26,892 nt of DNA from JAGTVG01 sp964389805 (lineage in GTDB: Bacteria; Bacteroidota; Bacteroidia; Cytophagales; Cyclobacteriaceae), in contig CAYMFU010000349.1 in the NCBI GenBank assembly GCA_964389805.1, forward strand, positions 1 to 26,892, read 5' to 3'. The position numbers and the translations under genes were made by a program. Position 1 is the first letter of the stretch, and the number at the start of each line of letters is the position of its first letter. The notes under the pieces are model-generated. The model saw only the letters and a list, made by a program, of their open reading frames with translations. It did not search any database and was not told the origin of the DNA. Of the stretch, positions 17,121 through 24,607 are shown piece by piece.

Positions 17121-18029
17121 ATGAAAACTTTTTTTGATCATACCTGGCGGGTGATCGCAGCCACGATTGCATTGTACATTTTATGGGTATTCAGTATGAC
17201 AATAACAGAATCGATCATCCCTTCAGGATTAAAAATGCCTGATGCGCCTGAGGCCTTATCAGCAGCTATGTTGTTTGTCGTATGCTTTTTGCATGTGCTG
17301 GTATTGTACATTTTTGTCCGCAATTCCCAATGGCATGGACTTAATTTAACCATTACTGTATTTTTCCTGGTTTATATCATCCAATTCTTTTTAAGCATAA
17401 TAGAAGCGATCTGGTTTAACAACAGTTTGAATATGCCGGTAAGCGGACAAAAATACATCCTGCTTTCAGGCTTTTTCATGTCGATTGTCTTTTCACCACT
17501 ATTTATCTGGATTAGTGGAAAGATGAAAGCAAATCGAGACATGGAAATCGCTGGTATTAACTGGTTTGAGTTGTTAACCCTGGAATCAGGAATAAAAATT
17601 ATTATTCTTATCGTTGTTGTGTATCCCATGCTCTACAATCTGGCTGGTTATTTTATTGCCTGGCAATTCGAGTCTGTGAGGCTTTTTTATACGGAATCAA
17701 GCGAAATAAAACCATTTGGAGCGATGCTACTTGAGAATATCAGATCGGGACTATATTTTTTCCAGATCCCACGTGGGATGATCTGGGTGCTGCTTGCCTT
17801 GCCGGTATACTATTCTGTGGAGGGAAATTATATTAGAAAAGGAGTCATAATCGGATTGCTTTTTGCGACCCTGATGAATGCCCAGCATTTATTACCCAAT
17901 CCTTACTTCCCTACAGAAGTATCTTTCGCACATTTCATCGAGACCTATTTATCCAATTTCATCTGGGGATTCAGTATTGCCTGGTTGTTGAACTGGCAAC
18001 CAAAAAGAAAGGTTTTGACGGCGAGTTAA
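17121..18029 (+). CDS. Polytopic membrane protein of unknown function
   Basis: I do not recognise this family. The 302-residue product appears to have about eight hydrophobic segments, for example VIAATIALYILWVFSMTI near the N-terminus, then ALSAAMLFVVCFLHVLVLYI, FMSIVFSPLFIWISG, IKIIILIVVVYPMLY, MIWVLLALPVYYS and FIWGFSIAWLLNW. There are no clear catalytic motifs; a few polar residues (QHLLPNPYFPTE) lie in the last third, between membrane segments. No partner gene is close on the same strand: the MORN gene upstream ends in a candidate terminator and the next stretch downstream is decayed DNA. The start ATG is preceded by GGAGAAATAACTC, weakly SD-like. Confidence 0.7.
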   Translation: MKTFFDHTWRVIAATIALYILWVFSMTITESIIPSGLKMPDAPEALSAAMLFVVCFLHVLVLYIFVRNSQWHGLNLTITVFFLVYIIQFFLSIIEAIWFNNSLNMPVSGQKYILLSGFFMSIVFSPLFIWISGKMKANRDMEIAGINWFELLTLESGIKIIILIVVVYPMLYNLAGYFIAWQFESVRLFYTESSEIKPFGAMLLENIRSGLYFFQIPRGMIWVLLALPVYYSVEGNYIRKGVIIGLLFATLMNAQHLLPNPYFPTEVSFAHFIETYLSNFIWGFSIAWLLNWQPKRKVLTAS

Positions 18030-18188
18030 ATTAGCCAGCCTGTGAGGTAGGTGGAAGCATGAACGGATCAGATCTGTTCTTCAAAAACCTTCATATATTT
18101 CAGAGTGAAACAATTGAATATTTGTGTTTCCGACCTATTTTTGGTGATTAATTGGTTAAATATCAGCTTGTTAGAAGTATTCTGTTGT
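18030..18188. other. Non-coding stretch between membrane protein and cyclase remnant
   Basis: No intact gene is seen. Read on the minus strand, a short piece near 18070-18120 (YMKVFEEQI then stop) could be the last remnant of the adenylate cyclase C-terminus, but it is too short to support. Confidence 0.3.
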
Positions 18189-18480
18189 TCAATCATAATT
18201 TTTTACTTCTAAATATCTTCCTGCCTGGCTAATTATACTCATTTTGCCATCCTTAGCATATAGCTCTTCATTGATCCTTATTGCCTCTTCTATAACCGCC
18301 AACCAGCCTTTTTCATTAAAGATTTTTTGAAGCAATGACTATTGAATTTTTTGTTTAATCGTTTATGGATTCGCCGGTTTTTTCTGAGGATTTCAAACGC
18401 TTTCTTCTCATTTCCTTCAATAAGGAATGATAACCGACAATGTCAGTGAACATGATGGCGGCTAAGCGTCTTTTAGACAT
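18189..18480 (-). pseudogene. Decayed class III adenylate/guanylate cyclase with TPR-like C-terminus
   Basis: Translation from the ATG at 18478-18480 gives MSKRRLAAIMFTDIVGYHSL, the very characteristic start of bacterial class III cyclases (metal-binding Asp in FTDIVGY). After about 23 codons a one-base shift is needed to continue with EKKAFEILRKNRRIHKRL, the expected next helix. A second shift then continues FNEKGWLAVIEEAIRINEEL, which resembles the C-terminal TPR-type region of such proteins, ending at TGA 18189-18191. The whole catalytic core is missing. Two frameshifts and a large internal deletion make this a clear pseudogene. In the first frame the product would stop after about 42 residues. 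Confidence 0.8.
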
Positions 18481-18551
18481 TTTTTAATCGCCAAAACTTT
18501 AGTGAAGGCGATGTTTATGATTAAATAAAAATCAGCCGCATGAAAACATAT

Positions 18552-18656
18552 CTTATTACAAGTTAAGAAATATTCGGAAAAGTTAATTCATGCAGAGAAG
18601 TCAATTTTTATTGATCAGGTAGCATTTAATAGTCATAGGCATTAACTTGTAATAAG
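18552..18656. repeat. Perfect 15-bp inverted repeat with 75-base spacer
   Basis: CTTATTACAAGTTAA at 18552-18566 is the exact reverse complement of TTAACTTGTAATAAG at 18642-18656. No target-site duplication is visible outside the arms, and the 75-base interior has no obvious coding content. It lies 61 bases ahead of the DUF362 start. It could be the ends of a small non-autonomous element, an operator pair, or a long hairpin. Confidence 0.7.
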
Positions 18657-18717
18657 GTGGTTGTTCAGAGAAGTTTGTTGGTAGAATAATATTATTACCA
18701 CTTAAAATTAACGAACA

Positions 18718-19803
18718 ATGTATAAAACAAAACGACGCGAATTTTTAAAATCAAGTGCCCGAACGGCAATTGCGATAGGAACACCCTGGCTTTTCGCAAA
18801 TTGTAGTAAGGCCGCTCGGGAGGATTCTACTGGGATTACAGCACAGGTGGCTGCGCTTCGCGGTGACAATTTAGATTCGATGACCCGGGATGCTATTGAT
18901 GCCTTGGGAGGCATGCAAAAAATCGTTAACGAAGGAGAGAAAGTCTTTATAAAACCCAATTTTGTTACTTTCCCATGGGCACAATACAATAATTGCTTTC
19001 AAAATGGTGAGTGTACCAAACCTGAGATCATTATCGCTGTGACAGAAGAATGCTTAAAAGCAGGTGCTACTGAGGTAATCATTGGCGAAGGTTCCCACTT
19101 GCCGAAATTTGATTGGAATTATGCCACTACCCTGGATGGTGGTACCAATCTGGTAAAAGAAGCAGCTCGTCTGAGTTCATTGTATCCGGGCAAAGTTACT
19201 TTGGCATGTTTAGAAACAGATTCGCCGGGTTGGGCAGAGGTTCCGTCGAACACACCTCACGGTAAAATTGTCATTTCAAACCTTGTTGCCAATGCAGACA
19301 AGGTCATTTCAATTCCGGTAGCAAAAACCCACTCATGGGCACAGCTTACATTGGCTGCTAAAAATTTCCTTGGAATTACTCCTTTATCCCGTTATGCTCA
19401 ATTAATAGATAATACATGGTGGAATCGTGGATCTTTTGATCATAGCAGCCCACGCACCATAGCCCATGTTTATTTGGATATTGTAAAGAGTATACAACCT
19501 GATCTTTCCATTCTTGATTTTTCTATTGGCCTTGAAGGAGATGGACCTTCATTATCCCAGGGTGGCACCACAATAAATATGAAAGACCGTCTTGGCTCTT
19601 GGGCGATTTTAGCAAGTACCGATATCATGGCGGCAGATGCAACCGCAGCCCGTGTTATGAATCACGATGCGAATAGAATCAAGCACCTTACGATGGGTTT
19701 TGAAATGGGATTGGGGGAGATACGTGAGCCATCCATTGAAATATTGGGTGAAAAACTGGGCAATCTGCAGGTAGATTGGAAATCTGCCAGGTTAAGGGGA
19801 TAA
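18718..19803 (+). CDS. DUF362 protein with Tat-type signal
   Basis: This 361-residue DUF362-family protein has a twin-arginine motif at the N-terminus (TKRREFLK, residues 4-11). A hydrophobic stretch follows and ends at C29 (LFANC), an imperfect lipobox, so it may be an anchored periplasmic protein. The DUF362 core is recognisable: EKVFIKPNFVTFPWA, AGATEVIIGEGS, ADKVISIPVAKTHSWAQLTL, AAKNFLGITPLSRY and LDFSIGLEGDGP. Some family members carry ferredoxin clusters; this one has no such Cys cluster (only scattered cysteines, for example in NNCFQNGEC). The biochemical role is not established. It stands alone on the plus strand between two decayed minus-strand ORFs and looks intact. The Tat export fits a protein that folds or binds a cofactor before export; that is inference. 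Confidence 0.82.
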   Translation: MYKTKRREFLKSSARTAIAIGTPWLFANCSKAAREDSTGITAQVAALRGDNLDSMTRDAIDALGGMQKIVNEGEKVFIKPNFVTFPWAQYNNCFQNGECTKPEIIIAVTEECLKAGATEVIIGEGSHLPKFDWNYATTLDGGTNLVKEAARLSSLYPGKVTLACLETDSPGWAEVPSNTPHGKIVISNLVANADKVISIPVAKTHSWAQLTLAAKNFLGITPLSRYAQLIDNTWWNRGSFDHSSPRTIAHVYLDIVKSIQPDLSILDFSIGLEGDGPSLSQGGTTINMKDRLGSWAILASTDIMAADATAARVMNHDANRIKHLTMGFEMGLGEIREPSIEILGEKLGNLQVDWKSARLRG

Positions 19804-19889
19804 TGAGCCGGCTTACTTTTTGGTGGAAAATTCAAGTTTTGTATGCCAATAAAAAACTCCTGCATTTCTGTAGGGGTGGTAAAGGTTTT

Positions 19890-20219
19890 CTACAATTGTG
19901 GTTCGGGTTCGATCTTCGGTGGTGTAAAAGTAAAACCAATTTGAGCAAAACCAGCCATTTGGTTATAATAACACCATTGTTCTTGAACTTTTCCGTTTAC
20001 GATCTTGCTAATTGAGACGCCAGATAATTTGATTTTCCTTCCAGTAGGAGGTATTTCAGCAAAGTCACCCAAATGTGTACCTGTCAAGGTCCATCTCATT
20101 ACAATAGTATTTTCGATAAAGATCGCATCATCAGCGGATACATGAAAATCTGGGAAGGCTGTATATCCGGCAATATCAGTAAACATAATGGCAGCAAGAT
20201 GGCGTCTTTGTTTGGGCAT
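19890..20219 (-). pseudogene. Chimeric ORF: cyclase N-terminus joined to a truncated SnoaL-like domain
   Basis: The 109-residue ORF starts MPKQRRHLAAIMFTDIAGYT, the class III adenylate cyclase start. At about residue 20 it switches abruptly to FPDFHVSADDAIFIENTIVM, then RWTLTGTHLGDF and IPPTGRKIKLSGVSISKIVN. These are the middle and C-terminal strands of SnoaL-like ester cyclases (NTF2-like fold); the first helix region of that domain is missing. Both parents are well conserved in sequence but truncated, so this is best read as a deletion fusion. The frame is open from ATG to stop, so a short protein could be made. It converges on the DUF362 gene. Confidence 0.7.
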
Positions 20220-20283
20220 AGTCTAGCAAGATAGGGAAAATCTGTAACAATCAAAATTGAAAAATCAACAGTAAATAATCGCT

Positions 20284-20320
20284 GAAAAAAGAAAGGTCCT
20301 GGATATGAAATCCGGGACCT
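20284..20320 (-). terminator. Intrinsic terminator downstream of the molybdopterin oxidoreductase
   Basis: AGGTCCTGGAT (20294-20304) and ATCCGGGACCT (20310-20320) form an 11-bp stem with one G-T pair and a 5-base loop. On the minus strand the stem is followed by TTCTTTTTTC, so it fits a terminator for the gene ending at 20462. Confidence 0.65.
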
Positions 20321-20461
20321 GGAAATGCTCGCCTGAAAATATTTTTATTCTGGGCAAATATTAGAAAAATCTTGCCTAATCGAAAATTTTATTTCAAAAG
20401 TTTTAATGATTTTATAAGTAGACCTGAAACAAACAATATAATTTAATAATTCTTATATAAT

Positions 20462-22696
20462 TCAGGTATTCCAGACGTCTTCTTCAAGCCCGGACCAGGA
20501 ATTGTGTTGCTGCGGACCTGTGCTTTTCTTTACTTCTACATTAAAACCGGTAAGGTGGACCATTCCTGATACTTTTTCTATATTTTCAGGCCCGTCTGCT
20601 GCAAGTACATTTACATTAACACCCTTGGTCTTTCCAGCTACTGATAATCCAGAGGCCTGGTGTCCCCACCCATGAGGCAGGGCTACTGTTTTCAATCCAA
20701 GATCATCATCCAACCTTAGAGGTAGGCGCACTGTAGCCGTTCTGGTACTGACATCCACCATATCCCCATCGGACAAATGAAGATCCTTTGCATCCCTGGA
20801 GTTCATGTACAAGTAGTTCGTATGCTTTGATCCCCGGACAAATTCTTCATAGTTGTGGGTCCAGGAATTGTGGGTAGTCACCGCTCTGCGTGTAATCAAT
20901 TTAAACTGGTTTTTGCTTTCCATTTCGGTCATAAAATCCTCTTCCAGTTTCTTAGCTTGATCCATGAACTTTGAAGGAGCAAGATTTACCAGTCCATCAT
21001 CCGTAACCATTCGTCGATCAAGGAAATCTTTAGCGGTATGAGCGGGCCGAAGAATGCCGTGTTTATATTTCAGCAAACGTCTGAATCCCTTTTGCCTTGT
21101 GATTTTCAGTAAAAGATTTAACAGGAAAGTTTGTGGTATAGATTTTTGATACACCTTACTTTTACCCAGAGAATTGATCCAAATCAGGAATTCAAAAAAT
21201 TTCTGAGCGACTTTAGACCCAAATATAGGGAACCCGGAAGCCTTTGCAAGGCCTAAATAAATTGAGCCCTCATCCCTTTGCTCTGCATCTGGTTTAATCA
21301 CCGACTTCGTTGCCTGCAAATAGGGCCTGGTTTGCAAACCCAGCATTAAAGGAAAGATAAATGGAAGATCAGGACGTTCCAGTGGTGTGGTACAAGGTAA
21401 CATATAAGTTCCTATACTGGCCGTTTCAGTAGGTAAAATATCCAGCGTAACCAGCAATTCGAGCTTGTTGAATGCCTTTCTGAGCCGGTTGGAATTGGCC
21501 ATAGTGATCAATGGATTACCCCCGGTTACAAACAGCGCTTTTATTTGTTTTTTTCCAGGTGTCAGGATCTCATCGGCGAGAATACCTCCAGGAAAAGCGT
21601 CATTCACGCTCTGGAAATTACCTATTCTGGACCTGTCAGGACGCATCAGTAAGCCATTCTTCACCCCAAACTTTGGAAAATCGATCACCCCCCGGCCAAT
21701 AAGCGTACCTCCTTTTTTATCCAGATTGCCCGTAACAAAATTTATACATTCCTGTATCCAGAAGGCCAGAGAGCCATTACTACCCATATTTACTCCCGTA
21801 GAACTGTACAAACTGGCGCCATTTGCTTGCAGGTAAGTCTTTACAAGATCTATCAGCATATTTTTAGATATTCCTGTTACTTCTGCGGTCCTTTCTGAGG
21901 GCCATTCCCTTGCCAGTTCGATCAATTGTTCATATCCTTTGCTGTACTTCTCAATTCTTTTATGATCAACACCATCTTGTTCCAGAACTTCATTAAGAAA
22001 AGACAGATAAAAGAAAACATCGGTATTGGGCCGGATATAATGGTGCTCCGACGCGATCTTGGCCGTTTCTGTCTTTCTAGGATCGATCACAATAACTTTA
22101 CCACCCCTGTTCTGAATATCTTTAATGTGTTTGGAGGGATTCGGAACCTGCAGAAAACTCCACTTACTAACCATGGGATTCGCACCGACAATTATCAGGC
22201 ATTCAGTATTTAAAATATCCGGAAAGGGTTGTGTAAACGGGAATCCATATACCTGATGAGAAACCGAAAATTTATTGCTGCAATCCTGGGTGGCAGAAGC
22301 AAACATGCTCCTGGATCCCAGGCCTGTCATAAAGCCCTGGGCAAAGACAGGATGTAATACCCCGAATCCTGCTGCTGTTCCAACATACATAGCCACAGCA
22401 TCTGCATCGTTCTCCTTGATTATAGTTCTTACCTTGGTGCCAATTTCCTTTAAAGCCTGATCCCAGGATATCCTTACCCAACCATCCTCTCCCTTCTTCA
22501 TAGGATATTTAAGCCGGTCAGGAGATTCAAAAAGTTTATGCTGTTTTAGCCCCTTCGGACAAGCAAAACCCTGAGAAGCCACGTGGTCCTTGTCTGGTTT
22601 TATGTCTATTACCGTATTGTCCTGAGTAGTAATTTCCAGCCCACAGAGGGATTCACAGATCCTGCAGAAGGTATTATGCTTTTTTAACTCTGCCAT
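20462..22696 (-). CDS. Molybdopterin-dependent oxidoreductase (DMSO reductase superfamily)
   Basis: The 744-residue protein opens with a [4Fe-4S] site, C11-x2-C14-x3-C18 and C46 (GFACPKG). The molybdopterin domains follow (DRLKYPMKKGEDGW, ISWDQALKEIG, IVGANPMVSKWSF, GGKVIVIDPRKTETA, FVTGGNPLITM). A C-terminal dinucleotide-binding domain ends the protein (YLYMNSRDAKDLHLSDGD, VALPHGWGHQ). C139 in SATQDCSNKF lies where the Mo/W-ligating residue is expected, which points to Cys ligation; this is inference. No Tat signal is present, so a cytoplasmic location is likely. No partner subunit (Fe-S or membrane anchor) gene is adjacent. The family spans formate dehydrogenase-like, polysulfide reductase-like and hydratase enzymes, so the substrate is undetermined. 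Confidence 0.9.
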   Translation of the reverse strand: MAELKKHNTFCRICESLCGLEITTQDNTVIDIKPDKDHVASQGFACPKGLKQHKLFESPDRLKYPMKKGEDGWVRISWDQALKEIGTKVRTIIKENDADAVAMYVGTAAGFGVLHPVFAQGFMTGLGSRSMFASATQDCSNKFSVSHQVYGFPFTQPFPDILNTECLIIVGANPMVSKWSFLQVPNPSKHIKDIQNRGGKVIVIDPRKTETAKIASEHHYIRPNTDVFFYLSFLNEVLEQDGVDHKRIEKYSKGYEQLIELAREWPSERTAEVTGISKNMLIDLVKTYLQANGASLYSSTGVNMGSNGSLAFWIQECINFVTGNLDKKGGTLIGRGVIDFPKFGVKNGLLMRPDRSRIGNFQSVNDAFPGGILADEILTPGKKQIKALFVTGGNPLITMANSNRLRKAFNKLELLVTLDILPTETASIGTYMLPCTTPLERPDLPFIFPLMLGLQTRPYLQATKSVIKPDAEQRDEGSIYLGLAKASGFPIFGSKVAQKFFEFLIWINSLGKSKVYQKSIPQTFLLNLLLKITRQKGFRRLLKYKHGILRPAHTAKDFLDRRMVTDDGLVNLAPSKFMDQAKKLEEDFMTEMESKNQFKLITRRAVTTHNSWTHNYEEFVRGSKHTNYLYMNSRDAKDLHLSDGDMVDVSTRTATVRLPLRLDDDLGLKTVALPHGWGHQASGLSVAGKTKGVNVNVLAADGPENIEKVSGMVHLTGFNVEVKKSTGPQQHNSWSGLEEDVWNT

Positions 22697-23018
22697 GTCT
22701 CTTTATTCAAATTTTAACATCAGGATTTGAATAATGTTTTAATGCATTGAAAAATCCAGGCAAGATACTCAATAATTTTTTTATTGGATGGAGCAGTTCA
22801 TTTAAAAAGTGCTCCATATTCCATGCTTAATATGTAAAGAGGATAATTCAAATGTAAGAGAACAGGGCCGGATACGCAGTATGAAAGATGCAGGACCCTT
22901 TGCAGTATAAAAACTAAGAGGGGGTGTTATTCGGGAAACATTCGATGATTGTTAAGATAGTGATGAAAACACGCGGAGAGAAACTTTGTAGGACATTCCA
23001 AGCATGAAAATACACGCA
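22697..23018. other. Long spacer upstream of the oxidoreductase, with a hairpin
   Basis: No gene is seen. The only clear structure is an 8-bp perfect inverted repeat, ATGGAGCA (22788-22795) with TGCTCCAT (22810-22817), about 90 bases upstream of the oxidoreductase start. It lacks a U-run on either strand, so it is more likely an operator or leader hairpin than a terminator. The promoter of the oxidoreductase gene should lie here, but I see no convincing elements. Confidence 0.4.
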
Positions 23019-23048
23019 CAAAAAAAGGAAAGGCCAAAAACCTTTCCT
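23019..23048 (-). terminator. Strong intrinsic terminator of the DUF6249-like gene
   Basis: AGGAAAGG (23026-23033) and CCTTTCCT (23041-23048) form an 8-bp stem with a 7-base loop. On the minus strand the stem runs directly into seven T residues (the A-run at 23020-23026). It begins 23 bases after the stop of the gene it would end. Confidence 0.85.
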
Positions 23049-23070
23049 AATATATGAAACCACTTATTCT

Positions 23071-23460
23071 CTATTCTTCTTTCCCATTGTCTTCTTTATC
23101 AATCTTACGACTTAGCTGATAGGATTTTACTAAAGCTATCCCAACAAAAAGGAATATCATAGCGAAATACACCTGAGGATATTCATGACAACCCTCTCTT
23201 TTTTCAATTGCTAAAAGGACTTTCTCGATTATAAATCCCAGGGTAATCCCTACAGCCAGCCCAATACTTACTAAGCCGATGCTTAACGCAAAAGGAGTGG
23301 TACTCTTTTTCTTTTTCTTGGAGTAAAATAAATCCGCATCCGCTCCGGATTCGATTAAAGCAAGACGTTCTTTGTTTCTATAACTCAGATAGAAATACAC
23401 AATTCCAAAAATGGTTGCAAATATGGCTAAACCCATAAGAGCAGGAGCAATATCGTCCAT
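23071..23460 (-). CDS. Small three-segment membrane protein, DUF6249-like
   Basis: The protein has 129 residues from the ATG at 23458-23460 (MDDIAPALMGLAIFATIFGI). An upstream ATG at 23496 would add 12 residues (MKKQILNLNYII), but the family usually starts at the membrane segment. There are three membrane helices (about 5-28, 54-78 and 95-118), a charged loop with NKERLALIESGADADLFYSK and a Lys-rich patch, and an acidic C-terminus. The ERLALIESGAD stretch is typical of the DUF6249-like proteins found beside ECF sigma factors in Bacteroidota. It is transcribed divergently from the sigma factor gene here. A regulatory link to the sigma/anti-sigma pair is likely but unproven. Confidence 0.72.
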   Translation of the reverse strand: MDDIAPALMGLAIFATIFGIVYFYLSYRNKERLALIESGADADLFYSKKKKKSTTPFALSIGLVSIGLAVGITLGFIIEKVLLAIEKREGCHEYPQVYFAMIFLFVGIALVKSYQLSRKIDKEDNGKEE

Positions 23461-23609
23461 AATTATATAATTTAAGTTTAAAATTTGTTTCTTCAACCGT
23501 ATGACAAAGCGATGCGAAAAAAGGTTACAAAAAACTTCAAATGGAATTCTATTTCTTATTTCTTATTTTTATTGTAACCATTTTTCATAATAGATGGTCA
23601 TTTAAGGTA
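23461..23609. promoter_or_regulatory. Divergent regulatory region with an 8-bp inverted repeat
   Basis: GGTTACAA (23523-23530) and TTGTAACC (23572-23579) are exact reverse complements separated by 41 bases, between the two divergent starts. The sites could mark ECF-sigma promoter elements or a binding site acting on both genes; no family consensus was confirmed. Confidence 0.4.
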
Positions 23610-24200
23610 ATGGTGGCAAAAGGAGAAAATCCAATAATTTTAGAGACACTAGAACGGGTAAAGACCGGGAATCAGGAAGCTTTTCGCCTGATCATCCGGG
23701 AATATAAATCTCAGGCATACTCCATTGCTTTCCGGATCATGAGAAATGCTGAGGATGCAGAAGAAGTTGTACAGGATTCTTTCCTGAAAGCCTATAAAAA
23801 GATTAATCAATTTAAAGGAGATTCGAAGTTTTCTTCCTGGTTCCTGAAAATCGTGTACAATCAGTCACTGACAAAAGTCAAGAAGAAGCGAATTGACACT
23901 TTAGAGATAAACGAAGAAATTGATACCTATGACAGGCAGAATAACTTCAATCTCGATGGCTGGAACATGATCATGCAGGAAGAAAGAGAGATATATGTTC
24001 GTCAGGCACTTAATAAATTGCCCGATGATGACGCTTTAGTACTATCATTGTATTATATGTCAGGAAATAGTATTCCTGAAATTTGTGAGATTACAGGTTG
24101 GACACTATCTAGTGCAAAAGTTAAATTGCACCGGGCGAGACAAAAGGTATATGCCAGTCTATTCTCAATTTTAAAATTTGAAATGAAATCACTGATATGA
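23610..24200 (+). CDS. ECF-type RNA polymerase sigma factor
   Basis: The product is 196 residues from the ATG at 23610-23612 (MVAKGENPIILETLERVKTG). The frame stays open upstream to 23541, but that part is a hydrophobic run unlike any sigma factor and overlaps the regulatory inverted repeat, so I reject it. Region 2 is EAFRLIIREYKSQAYSIAFR with NAEDAEEVVQDSFLKAYKKI. Region 4 carries the helix-turn-helix SGNSIPEICEITGWTLSSAK followed by VKLHRARQKV. The 3' end overlaps the next gene by 4 bases (ATGA), the usual arrangement for a sigma and anti-sigma pair. The signal sensed is unknown. Confidence 0.92.
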   Translation: MVAKGENPIILETLERVKTGNQEAFRLIIREYKSQAYSIAFRIMRNAEDAEEVVQDSFLKAYKKINQFKGDSKFSSWFLKIVYNQSLTKVKKKRIDTLEINEEIDTYDRQNNFNLDGWNMIMQEEREIYVRQALNKLPDDDALVLSLYYMSGNSIPEICEITGWTLSSAKVKLHRARQKVYASLFSILKFEMKSLI

Positions 24201-24607
24201 GAGATTTACAGAATATTCCGGAAAAAGAAATTGATGATCTTATTAAAAGATCTGTTCTTCTGGAACCTGCGGGGAATCTGGAAGATAATATTATGAATAG
24301 AATATATGCGACAGGGAAAAAATATGCTATGCAATCTCCTTTAGTCAAATGGATGCCTAAAATAATTTTTGGTCTGCTTGCATCTATTTTTATTTTTTTC
24401 CTGGTGGCTCCAGTCAAATTTCAATTCTTCTCAAAAATCAATTCATCAGTTGACATGAATAAATTCAGGTTAGTAGAGCCAGGCGCCTTCGATCTTGGCC
24501 CAAGCCAACCTTATCTTATAATGTCCATCCTCGTATTTGCTGTTGCTGTCTGGATGATCATTTTATTTAACCTTCCAAAAAAGGACTCCAGGAAAAGATT
24601 TATTTAA
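24197..24607 (+). CDS. Putative membrane anti-sigma partner
   Basis: The 136-residue protein has a cytoplasmic N-terminal region (RDLQNIPEKEIDDLIKRSVL, about 1-50), a membrane segment (about 54-72, KIIFGLLASIFIFFLVAP), a short exposed loop and a second membrane segment (about 106-126). No zinc-binding anti-sigma motif (HxxxCxxC) is present, so it is not a classical ZAS protein. Its role is inferred from the ATGA overlap with the sigma gene and the topology. It ends tail-to-tail with the DinB-family gene, overlapping its stop by a few bases. Confidence 0.65.
   Translation: MRDLQNIPEKEIDDLIKRSVLLEPAGNLEDNIMNRIYATGKKYAMQSPLVKWMPKIIFGLLASIFIFFLVAPVKFQFFSKINSSVDMNKFRLVEPGAFDLGPSQPYLIMSILVFAVAVWMIILFNLPKKDSRKRFI

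Noticed and set aside
22788..22817. Hairpin considered as a terminator
   Set aside because: There is no T-run after the stem on either strand.
23541..23609. N-terminal extension of the sigma factor
   Set aside because: It is a hydrophobic run with no counterpart in ECF sigma factors and overlaps a regulatory inverted repeat.
24197..24607. Classical zinc-binding anti-sigma domain
   Set aside because: No HxxxCxxC motif is present; the anti-sigma role rests on context and topology only.
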